Shown: one piece after another, positions 1 to 10,000 of the stretch | Position numbering within the stretch: position 1 is the stretch's first letter | Layout of the letters: each line of letters begins with the position of its first letter | From: Lepidodermella squamata | Taxonomy: Eukaryota > Gastrotricha | Direction: 5' to 3' | Assembly (NCBI GenBank): GCA_047495785.1 | Contig: JBLDXI010000011.1 | Span: forward strand, 1,674,001-1,738,000 | DNA: 64,000 nucleotides | Program-made: the position numbers and the translations under genes | The notes under the pieces: generated by a model | The model's input: the letters and a program-made list of their open reading frames with translations, nothing else | Database searches by the model: none | Told to the model about the DNA's origin: nothing

Positions 1-122
1 ACTGGCGGCTGGTCTTTACGCGCGGAGTTATGGGGCCTTGAGGCAATCAGCTATTCCGCCTATGCATTGCAGGGTGATCAAGAGAGCTCACCGACTGCCT
101 ACATCTACCTGCCAAAGGTTGC

Positions 123-157
<35 letters not shown>

Positions 158-789
158 ATGGTTGCCTGGCACGAATACGGAGAGAAAAAACTACGCGATT
201 AGATTCTAGATTTCTATTTTCGAATGAGAGACGAATGGGAGAGACGATAGTCTGTTGCGAACAGCATACCTGACACAGCTGATGTCAATGTCACGAAGAA
301 TGTACAACAAGGTACTTCGAGCGGAGTTGAAGTTAGGAAACATCGGACCAACCGGCCTGACGAAACCTGGTATTAACGCGGCCGCCGCGAAGGCTGTTTT
401 CAGAAACATGTACACGGCAATCGCAAGAAAGGAGAACGAAGAGAACAAAGGCTCACAGTTGTGGCCGATTATCGCGCGAGGCTTCTCACGCCGAACGGTA
501 TCTGTACGATTTGGGCCCGAAATTAGGCAGAATACTGTTACGTATAAGAACTGACTCGACTTTTGGTGTAAGTGTTTATGTGAACTAGCGGAGGGAAGAG
601 AGGGTCATCTGCAAATGGTGCGGTGCTCCAGGCATCGAGCCTACGAATTGGCTGCTGCTTCAACATGCGATGTGCGAGTGCCCGAGAAACGAGGCAAAAT
701 GGACGAAAGCCGATAGGGACCGGCTACTGTTCGGGCGTCCAATTCTGTACACAGGGCCAGCTACCTTGGAGAAAATCAATATTGCCTAG
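1..789 (+). mobile_element. 3' end of a non-LTR retrotransposon (LINE), C-terminal part of its polymerase ORF
   Basis: The window opens inside a retroelement. Its first 480 bases match 21425-21840, which lies directly downstream of a recognisable reverse transcriptase, so this is the C-terminal part of the same LINE family. The last frame before the stop at 787-789 reads C-K-W-C-G-A-P, then N-W-L-L-L-Q-H and C-E-C. This Cys-x2-Cys...His...Cys arrangement resembles the zinc knuckle after the RT in several LINE clades. Reading frames are broken, so the copy is dead. The clade was not determined. Confidence 0.7.
124..155. repeat. (GA)n microsatellite
   Basis: Uninterrupted GA dinucleotide run inside the LINE end. 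The paralogous LINE end near 21551 has only a few GA units, so the run expanded after duplication. Confidence 0.95.
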
Positions 790-1621
790 ATATTATTTTA
801 TTAGATCCGTCGTGTATTTTTCTAATTAATTTATTTATATTTCTAATTCTACTCCTTTGTGCCTTTTGGCCCGTGTAAAACATCGCTACAGCGGTGACTC
901 AGGTGCTGAACTCTCAACTGATGCCCAAGCATATCGCCGGGCAACTGGCGACTGGGCTCATAAATCCATCCATCCATTTCTTTCCTCTTTCGTGCGCTTG
1001 ATTGATGTTTTTGTGTCAGGCAAGTTCTTACGTAGCACTTGGAAAACGCAAGCATGTGGAATGTAGAACTGAATAGTTAAGTTCAGTTCTGTTCCTAATC
1101 CATCGTTTTCAGTTTTCAGTTTTATTCCGTTTTTCTAACTTTGCTGATTCAAGTTGTTTGGTTGCTTCAGGTGTTTACGACATTTTGTGGCTGTGATTTC
1201 ATTCTCGGACATTTTAATATTAAAGCACCTGCCACAATAGTAATTTGAAACATCTTCAATCGTAGATTCGTGCTGTGCCTGCGCCTTTTTCTTACCTTCA
1301 AAATTGTACATTTTCGTTCGTTTCATCTGGAAAAAAGGACAAAATAAAAAGCTTTTCGTTTTCGTTTTCGTAGATAGCAATTCTGCCAAAGCAATTCTGC
1401 CAATGCAATTCTGCCTGTTTCATTCTTGGACATCATCATAATATTGAAGCACCAGCCACTGTAGTCATTTCAAACATCTTCAATCGTAGCTAGCGATTCT
1501 GTCGAAAGAAGGAGCTCGCATCCGTGAAAACATTAAAAATTACGCTGGATGCTGTGGGTATTGAGTATCTTTTGTTGGTTAATAAGTTCCGATATATTCA
1601 TAGATATACAGTTAATTAAAA
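790..1621 (+). promoter_or_regulatory. 5' flank of ATPase copy A, conserved upstream of every copy
   Basis: There is no gene in these bases. The segment is repeated nearly base for base at 23045-23882 (copy D). Its gene-proximal 150-350 bases recur before copies B (6730-7094), C (13170-13535) and E (32930-33301). The last 90 bases, ending CATAGATATACAGTTAATTAAAA before the ATG, are the most constant part and probably hold the 5' UTR and core promoter. No clear TATA box or initiator could be assigned. Confidence 0.45.
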
Positions 1622-3283
1622 ATGATTCTAGGAAACTTGCGCCTACTATCACTGGCGACCAAACGATTTCGTGTCGACCGTCGTCATGCTCTTCTAACGC
1701 CAAAGCTTAATACGACTCACAACTCATTCGTCATTTTCCGACGTTCCTTGTCAGCCGCGCCATCCAATAATGCCTGGCTTGACTTTGTTAAACGTATCAC
1801 AATCGGCCAACTTGCCGGTACTGCTGTCGTGCTTGTTATTGGTAGTATCCCACTTAACTACGCCTATGTTGGATATAAGAATGCGGAAGCGATGAAACGT
1901 CGTTTAGAACAAGGCTGTGGCGCATATTTAGACACGGACAACCGAGTTTTCATTGATCGTCCAGAGTTGGAGAAGGATTTACAACACTTGATAACGCCAT
2001 ATACACCGGCCTTGGCTGAAAGTTATTTCCTCATTACTGGAGAGTATGGCACAGGCAAGACGATCTCGGTTATGAAAACGTGTCGATCTGTTGGGAGAGG
2101 TGTGATTTACGTGTCTGTCCCTGCGGATGTCTCCAGATTTGCCTCAGCTTTCGCCAAAGCTACCGCCTACAAAACTGAAAGTAGAGTTTCACGCTCTCAT
2201 TTATTTGTGCTACATTTGTTCTTATATAGGTAATGAAGTAAACTTGAGCGATATTTACCGTGCGTTCAAAGAAACGGCGAAGTGGTACAAGGCGAAATAT
2301 CATAAAGTACCTGTTCTTGTCATTGACAACGTGAATATCATGGCAAAAGATGATCCAAAAATGTTAGAAGTGCTTCAAGAAGGCGCAAAAGACGCTATTG
2401 ACCATCGCCAATTCGTTACTGTATTTGTATCATCCGATAGCGTGACGCCTCAGCAAATTACGAGTTCGTTTATGCAAAGTACGATTCATTTCAGTAATTG
2501 CTAACTGTTTTTTGTATTCAATAGACAGAAATGCCTTTTCGCGTGGGAGGTTGTATCGCGTAGCCGATATGAATCAAGACCAAGTGTTCGAGTACCTTCA
2601 GAAACGTGGCGTGGAGAACACTGATGGTACGCTCTACTCGCGCGTCTTTGCCATTGTCGGTGGACGTTCGCTAGCGTTGAGCAGAGTTTCTGCTGCCCTG
2701 ATACAGGGAGAATCGTTTCAAGGTACTCACTTGTATTTGCTCTTCTATATCGCGCCTTCCGTGCCTGAACAATGTGCCTGCCGGAAATAGAAACAAATGG
2801 CGCAATAAAATTGATGCGTAGAAAGAGCTGGCGTTCAACTTTCTTACCAGCGATCAGGCACGCCACTGACTTGAGATGATGCAAAGTAAGTTTTACGTCA
2901 TTTGTTTCTATTTCTGGCACACTGTTCTGGCCCGGAAGGCGCGATATGTAAACACTAATACGTGTTTTATAGACGTGAAGAAGGCGCTATTTGCAGACGT
3001 TCGAAATCGCGTGAGACGGTGTTGGAAAAATGATGAGGATGAGACTATCATTCAAGCCATTTTTGAATGCACAAATGCGAAATCAGTTTGCACCGTGGTA
3101 GATGTTGAGCTACATCTGGAGAAGGCTGGTACTCCTATCAATGTCGAGAAGATTGATGCTATTGGAGAAAGGATGACTTCGGCAAACTTACTTTCAAAGG
3201 TTGGAGAGTCGACCTGGACTTTTCATTCAAACGTTCAGAGGTCCTACTTTAAGGAACACCCACAGGTTACGGTCATGTCATGA
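1622..3283 (+). CDS. ATPase array copy A: putative mitochondrial, membrane-anchored P-loop ATPase
   Basis: Exons 1622-2180, 2230-2478, 2525-2722 and 2973-3283 join in frame to 439 codons (438 aa); all introns are GT-AG. Residues 1-50 are rich in Arg, Lys and Ser with few acids, like a mitochondrial presequence, and about 64-83 form one hydrophobic membrane segment. Walker A is GEYGTGKT at about 140-147. A Walker B-like strand, VPVLVIDN, lies at about 213-220, with Asn where most AAA+/STAND ATPases have the catalytic Glu. A possible sensor strand, FVTVFVSSD, follows. The layout resembles archaeal-type ATPase_2/STAND domains, but the assignment is tentative and the substrate unknown. Exon 1 uses a donor 54 nt shorter in coding length than copies B and E. 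The last intron carries a MITE. AATAAA follows at 3337. Confidence 0.75.
2751..2943. mobile_element. MITE with about 50-bp inverted ends in the last intron of copy A
   Basis: The ends CGCGCCTTCCGTGCC and GGCCCGGAAGGCGCG are inverted, and the match continues about 50 bp inward through the GAAATAGAAACAAATG block. ATAT flanks both sides (2747-2750 and 2944-2947). Copy C has the empty site with a single ATAT in a 55-bp intron, which defines the insertion exactly. The same element is at 26896-27088 in copy D. In copies B and E only the outer arms remain around a MULE. Confidence 0.85.
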
Positions 3284-3336
3284 TGAGCATGGCGTGATGA
3301 CCTTGTTGTTTCTCCTGACGCCAGTCCATAAAATTG

Positions 3337-3342
3337 AATAAA
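3337..3342 (+). terminator. poly(A) signal of copy A
   Basis: AATAAA lies 54 bases after the stop codon, in a block conserved downstream of all copies (11380 for B, 15058 for C, 27482 for D, 40365 for E). Confidence 0.6.
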
Positions 3343-3678
3343 CAAAAAACTTAGCGGTGATTTAACGTGTAATTATTATGTGCGTAAATATGTGGTAACG
3401 AACGAATTCGAATTATTTCGATTGTAAATTTAATAAGGGATAAAAAATAATTCTTATCATTTTGCAAAGTTCTTACGAAAATTTCTTATCTTTTGCGAAA
3501 CTGCTATGCAACTGATTGAAACGACGCAAAGAAGACTAATCAAAAGCCAACAATATAGGCTAATAATTAAGGAAACATAAGGTTAATAGTGAAAAGTCCT
3601 GTCGATGTCATTGTGCTTTTTGTGTTATATTTGTATGATATAACATGAGTAGTTTGAATAACGGTGATATGATATAAC
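3343..3678. other. Conserved 3' flank of the ATPase unit, no gene seen
   Basis: AT-rich sequence with no convincing coding potential. It recurs downstream of copies B (11386-11720), D (27488-27825) and partly C (15064-15210 plus 18165-18260), showing that it belongs to the amplified unit. Confidence 0.6.
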
Positions 3679-6330
3679 AGTGGTTCGGTGGTTGATTGTG
3701 CCCTTGTCAATACCGATCGATTCAACAAGATTGTCGACATGAGCGTGGAAGACCGCCGTGGCTCCGATCACCGAAGCATCTCGGTTAGTGTTGTGCTGAA
3801 AGATGTGAAACTGGAAAGATGGAGGTTAGATGGCAGGACGTTTGATCGAACGGTGCACGAGGCGTTTAGCAGTCAACAACTGGAAGGGTCGGCTAATTTA
3901 TTAGCGCGAGAACTGATGGCAGTGGCTGAAGATTCACGGCGCCTGACCGAGTGGTAATGGAAAGCAGCAGCAGCGAACAGGGAAGTCGTCCGCACAAACT
4001 CGCGTGTTATCAGGAGAAGGACCGAAGACGGAGACAAACTGGATTACCTGATTCGGAACCGAAACAAAGTTCCGGAATTGAAGAGGAAGGACCCTCGACC
4101 GAAATTGCCGCCGGCTGGTGCTTTCCGGAAGCACCTACAGCAGCAACTTAGTCGCGATGGAAGCGTGCCCGCTGAAAGGAAACCACCATCGACCGAGAGT
4201 GGCGCCACGAAGAGAAGAAAAGCGTTGGGCGGAGACGTCCCGGTCAAGTTGGATGGCCTGATGAGTTGGAACAGCCCGTTTGCGAGGCTGAGCCGTGATT
4301 ACGCGGAGCCGGTACGAACGCCGGATGGAATAGTGTATCACCACGAAGTGATGTTAGACCATGTGATGGAAGAGAAGCGCTGACGAACTGCCCCAGAAAG
4401 TCTACAGCTGGCTGTTACTACGATGCTCTACGAAGGAATGTTGATGAACTGGCCCCTGTTTTGTGTCGAATTTTTACCTGTATTCTGAAGGGAGAGCTTT
4501 ACTCCGAGATTTGGAAGACGGCCCTGTTATCCATGATTTTCAAGCAAGGCGACGCTAATGAGGTCAAGAACTATCGGGCGATATCGTTGAAACCGTGCGT
4601 GGCGAAGGTAACGTAATATGGGGTGACTTAGCATAGCTTTTTGCGCAGTTTTATTGCGCAGTCAAAGTAACTACTAGGTGCATGAATTGTAGTGGACAGG
4701 TAAAGGTAAAGGTGGGTAAAGTCACCCCAGACACATGTTAGATGCTGATGGGGTGACTTTGCACCGCTCAAATATCGAATCCGGCAAGGTAAAGACCCTA
4801 TGAGTGAGCTACCGTTGGATAGCCTGTAAGCAAGAGGGTTCGAAAATGCCATTCGATTTCGATTTTGATCGCATGGATTCCTTTGTTTACTCACCTAAAT
4901 TCTACTGGAAATCGAATTTAAAAAAAATATCCAACCTAACTTCACCTGTTATTTCAAGCTCGGTAATATGTTGGATTGGTGTAAATTTAACACATCTAGG
5001 CCTAGCTTTCCCCGGGCTATCCAGCAGTACCCCACTCATGGGGTCTTTACCTTGCCGTTTCGATAATTTGAGTGGCTAAAGTCACCCCTTTTAGACATGT
5101 TAAAGTCACCCCACTGTGCAAAATCAGCACATTATCAGGCCAGCCTACGTTACGGCTCTGCGCGCGCTCCTATTGGCCGGCCCTTTCGCGCACGCTGTTA
5201 CGCAACACACACGCGCAGTAAGTGCGTGCGTGCGTGCTGAACTGAATCAATTTCAACCCAAAAAAGTCGCGCATTTCGCATATATTTTATCAGATTTATA
5301 ACTGCGCGTGTGTCGATTTATAAAACATAATTTCAACCGAAAAAATCTCCATCTATCGATATAAAATTTGCATGGTAGGTACGAAAAATAAGCAAACATG
5401 GCGCACTTTCGGACATATTCACAAGGCACGCTCACTCGCCCAAGTCGTGCGCACTGTTATTTATCGCTAATTTTACCGCGCGCGCAGTTGTCAAAGAGTA
5501 ACTTAAACTTTATGTGTCGGTGTTTATGTCAAAATGAAGAGAATTTAATCCTCTATCGATTGAATATATTGTTCTCGCTCGAAAAACTGAAAGGGAAAAA
5601 GTTTTACGTGCACTGAAAAATTAGGGCAGGTGACCTCACGCGAGCGCACCACCAAGTAAAAATTGGGCACGTAAAATATTTAATTCTCAGATTTTAATCG
5701 TAACAAGTCTATATTCAATCGATAGAGAATTCAATTTACTTCATTTTGATGTAAAAGCCGACGTGAAATTCATAGATTGCCCTTTGATTTCAGTTCAAAA
5801 TGAGCTGACCAATAGGAGCGCGCGCAGAGCCGTAACGTAGGCGGGCCTGAAACTGTGCGCAAAATCACCCCAAATTACGGTATATGCGAAAATCCTCAAC
5901 AATTGTCTGCGAAAGTGGTTGAGTGTATTTTCACCATCGAAACAATGTCAGTTCGGTTTTTAGGAAGGTGTCTCTTCCACTGATAGACCGCAGGTAGACC
6001 GCGAACTGTTGTTCAGGAAGCTGGTAAGGAGAGGTGTCCCGCTGCTGTTTGTGGCAATGCTGAGGGACATGTACACCGGAACGGAGGCGGCGGTCGCGGT
6101 TGGTGGCGAAGTTTCGGACACATTTGAGACAACGACCGGCGTGAAGCAGGGCGATCCTTCTGTTCTGCGTGTATATCGACGACCTTGAGGACGCGCTGTC
6201 GATTCTGGGGGTGCCTGGACTACCGCTGGGCATCAAAACTGTGCGAACTTTGCTGTTTGCCGACGATGTGGTAATTCTATGCGCGCGAAAGTGTGAAATG
6301 GACGCATACCTTCTGCGACTCGAAAAATAC
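3679..6330 (+). mobile_element. 5'-truncated LINE fragment (endonuclease C-terminus and RT), split by a TIR element
   Basis: The fragment starts at the C-terminal part of an APE-type endonuclease (S-G-S-V-V-D-C-A-L-V-N and later S-D-H-R-S-I-S-V). It continues through a Lys/Arg-rich linker to the RT start near 4500-4610 (Y-R-A-I-S-L-K-P-C-V-A-K). After an interruption at 4611-5880 the RT resumes with Y-A-K-I-L-N-N-C at 5883 and reaches V-K-Q-G-D-P, Y-I-D-D-L and the catalytic F-A-D-D-V-V at about 6255-6275. Several stops and frameshifts are present. The same fragment, with the same interruption, is at 27823-30420, so both moved with the segmental duplication. Confidence 0.8.
4611..5880. mobile_element. 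TA-flanked inverted-repeat element inside the LINE RT
   Basis: The termini (A)CGTAATATGGGGTGA and TCACCCCAAATTACGG are inverted; the duplicate at 28755-29970 preserves the cleaner end CCGTAATTTGGGGTGA. TA lies at 4609-4610 and 5881-5882, and removing the element restores the RT reading V-A-K-V-Y-A-K. Inside are two smaller palindromes, 4750-5087 (arms GGGGTGACTTTGCACCGCTC) and 5130-5857 (arms GCCTACGTTACGGCTCTGCG). No transposase ORF was seen. The TA target suggests a Tc1/mariner-type origin, which is inference. Confidence 0.75.
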
Positions 6331-7094
6331 GATTGGCAGTATTCCGTGATTGGCAACGCGGTGTATACGTTAACCCGATATATCTCGGAAATGCAACATT
6401 CTGATCGAATCGTCTAATTGGCAGCTGCTGGGTCACCTCATGACCGAGGCATCGTTAAAGTGTTCGACAGGCTGTTGGTCTTGTTGTATCGATTTTGTAT
6501 TTAACAGTTATTCGAAATAGCAGGTGTTTTAATTAATGCTGTTACAAATAAAGAGGTCAAGTGATACCCACCAGTTACGAATTATCTGTCGTAATATTAA
6601 GGATTAATTCGCTTGTATTGATGTTGATTTTTATCTTTTTGTTTTTAATCAAAAATTTACCATCCTGGCTGCGATCGACTAATCGGGATAAATCAATTTG
6701 TATAATCGTATCGTATCGTATTTCGATTTTTTGCGCGCGTCTTTCTTTGCTCTTTCGTGAGCTTGATTGATGTTTATGTTTTTGATGAGTTACGCTTAAA
6801 CCCATTTATAATCTCTAAACGTTGTGTTAATCGTCAAAATCTTTTGCCCTTTACCCCGCCTTTTCTTCCAATCAATATCATAGTGTTCTGAGAATTCATT
6901 CTTGGACATCATAATATTAAGGCACCTGCCACAGTAGTAATTTGAAACATCTTCAATCGTAGATTGCAATTCTGTCAAAGGAAGGAGCTCGCATCCGTGA
7001 AAACATTAAAAATTACGCTGGATGCTGTGGGTATTGTGTATCTTTTGTTGGTTAACAAGTTCAAATATATTCATAGATATACAGTTAATTAAAA
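6331..7094 (+). other. LINE remnant and 5' flank of ATPase copy B
   Basis: The segment is noncoding. 6331-6720 is the end of the RT fragment and AT-rich spacer, matched at 32538-32930. From about 6730 it is the conserved upstream block shared with the other ATPase copies and leads to the ATG at 7095. Confidence 0.5.
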
Positions 7095-10000
7095 ATGATT
7101 CTAGGAAACTTGCGCCTACTATCACTGGCGACCAAACGATTTCGTGTCGACCGTCGTCATGCTCTTCTAACGCCAAAGCTTAATACAAGTCACAACTCAT
7201 TCATAATTTTCCAGCGTTCCTTCTCAGCCGTGCCATCCAAGAATGCCTGGCTTGACTTTGTTAAACGAATCACACTGGGCGAAATTGTCGGTACTGCTGT
7301 GGTGCTTGTTATTGGTAGTATCCCACTTAACTACGCCTATGTTGGATATAAGAATGCGGAAGCGTTGAAACATCGTTTAGAACAAGGCTGTGGCGCATAT
7401 TTAGAAATGGAAGGCCCAGTTTTGATAGATCGCCCAGAGTTGGAGAAGGATTTACAAGACTTGATTAGGCCATCAACACCGGACTTGGCTCGAAAATATT
7501 ACCTCATTACTGGACAGTATGGCACAGGCAAGACGACTGCGGTTATGAAAGCGTGTCGAACTGTTGGGAGTGGTGTGATTTACGTGTCTGTCCCTGAGGA
7601 TGCCTCCCTATTTGCCTCAGCTTTCGCCAAGGCTACCGCCTACAAAACTCGTGCTAGCGGATTGTTTCCATTCCTGAACCAACGTTATTTCGGACATGAA
7701 CCGACTGGTAAGTGAGAAAGTAGAGTTTCATGCTGTCATTTATATGCGCTATATTTGTTCTTATATAGGTGATGAAGTAGACTTGAGCGCTATTTACCGT
7801 GCGTTCAAAGAAACGGCGAAGTGGTACAAGGCGAAATATCATAAAGTACCTGTTCTTGTCATCGACAACGCGAATAGGCTGGCAAAAGAGAATCCAAAAA
7901 TGTTAGAAATGCTTCAAGAGGGCGCAAAAGACGCTATTGACCATCGCAAATTCGTTACTGTATTTGTATCATCCGACAGTGTGACGCCTCAGCAAATTAC
8001 GAGTTCGTTTATTTTCTGTCAATTCAAGATCAATTCAGTTCAATTTCAGTAATTGCTAACTGTTTTTTGTATTCAATAGACAGAGTTATTTTTTGGCGTG
8101 GGATGTTGTATCGCGTAGCCGATATGAATCAAGATCAAGTGTTCGAGTACCTTCAGAAACGTGGCGTGGAGAACACTGATGGTACGCTCTACTCGCGCGT
8201 CTTTGACCTTGTCGGTGGACGTTCGCTAGAGTTGAGCGGAGTTTCTGCTGACCTGTTACAGGGGAAATCGCTTCAAGGTACTCACTTGTATTTTCTCTTC
8301 TATATCGCGCCTTCCGTGCCCGAACAGCGTGAATTTACGGATCCGCGGTGGTTTCCTCCGGCCACTGAAAACTCGTGAAAGGCTAGTTTTCCATTACAAT
8401 TATTGCTCGCACACAGGGCACACAGTAGTTCAGTGGATAGCTGTCTGCTGTGTATTGAGCGTCAAGATCGATGGGCACGAGTTCGATCCCCACCCGGGTC
8501 GACCGTGGTTTATCAATGACGCTCTACCCCAACGGTGGCCGACCACTCCATCGTGTTACAAAAGTGAAAAGTGGTAGATTAGGAGTGTCAGCGAGACTGC
8601 ACTAATCGCTACCGAGCTGTCCTCAAGAGACCCCAACAAGCGACCCTAAGAGCGCTCATTCGGGACCCATGGCTTCGGCCCATCCATTCAACGAATGGGA
8701 CGTCTCAATAATAAAAAAGGAATTTTTTATTGCTCGCACGCTATTGGTCGATTAAAAAATAAACGCGGGAACCGCAATAATGCCACTGAAACAAAACAAC
8801 AGTCAACTTAACAGATTTGTGGCTCATAAAGTCAAGACCGACGCGAACATAATATTTCCCACAAACTGTAAAAAATGACTTTTTGGGAAAATTATTCCAC
8901 TAAGTAATTTTGATTAAGAATTTCTGAAATTTAGCAATAGATTTTTGGAGAAAATAAGGCTTCGATTTGCAAGCGATTCAAACCACTTTTATTCAATACG
9001 TGCAATACGCCTTGGCATTTTGCAAAATTATTTAAAAAATCCCAATGCCAATTTAATGCTTTTGAATCGATAGTCACGGTTTAAATTTTCAATTGAAATG
9101 GCGAAAAATACTATCCTATTTTTTTTAATTTCCACGGCTCAATTTTTTCGTTCATTTTTGTCGAAATAACCGTAAGATGATTGCAATGCAGACTGAGTTG
9201 GTTGCAAGCCATTCATAATTTCGTGTTGTAGTGACCTAATTAATTATTGCTTGGATATGTTTGTGTCTTGCAAAAAAAATGGGAGCAAGTTTTATTGCTA
9301 TGTGATATATTGCTACTGCAGAAAAAGACTATAGCCACAAAAGCAGGGTGCCTTCAACCTTCCTAATGCAAGTTAACCAATGTGTAAAACTAACACCGGC
9401 ATGCACACTTAGCTTATTCGCCGTGAGGCGCTATTTAATCCACTGAAAATATGCAAGTTTACCACCGAAAACACGTAAAAACATTTTTTCGCTGAGCAAC
9501 CTTGCATCGCTGGATTTTATTACGCAACTCGAGGCAAAGAGAATGAACAACATCAATCAAACCTGGCGGTTCATATCATGCAAATAACACTCAAATTTAG
9601 TGAGCGTGCTAATATCTAGTTTAATTACTGCGTCGTTGCTAATGAGAGGCGCGCGTTTTTTTCGCGTATTTGGCCGTGATGTTTCTCATCGCCTGGTTGA
9701 TACGCCTGTATTTCGCCTTCTGTTTCTTAAGTTGTTGACCAGCTTCCTGTTGCAGTAGCTCACTGTCGGTCTCGTCCTCAATGGTGATAATCAGATCGCA
9801 GAAGCGCCAAAAGACAAGGTGACTACAACGCGCGGCCCGGTTGTAGCGGCTGTTGTTGCCTTCAACGCCGTTGTTCGTACGTACGTCCTCCCCATAAACA
9901 CACCATTCTTCTGGCGGTACAGTCTCCACTGCTTACCCCAATCGTCACAGAAGTCGAGAATCTTCTTGTCGCGTCGAAAATGTAAGAGAATAAAATCATG

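Noticed and set aside
67-273. Open frame across the (GA)n run
   Set aside because: It is an artefact of the dinucleotide repeat inside a dead LINE end; there is no motif and the paralogous copy at 21480 does not keep the frame.
2876-2972. Extended coding start upstream of ATPase exon 4
   Set aside because: The frame is open into the intron only because the MITE arm lacks stops there. Copy C shows the real acceptor with a 55-bp intron.
1622-3283. Bacterial anti-phage or CRISPR-linked ATPase system
   Set aside because: The genes contain spliceosomal introns and poly(A) signals, and no CRISPR repeats or bacterial operon structure exist in the window.
8413-8500. True tRNA gene
   Set aside because: A and B boxes are present, but no acceptor stem or complete cloverleaf could be formed. 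The 314-bp body with A-rich tail and 13-bp duplication fits a SINE.
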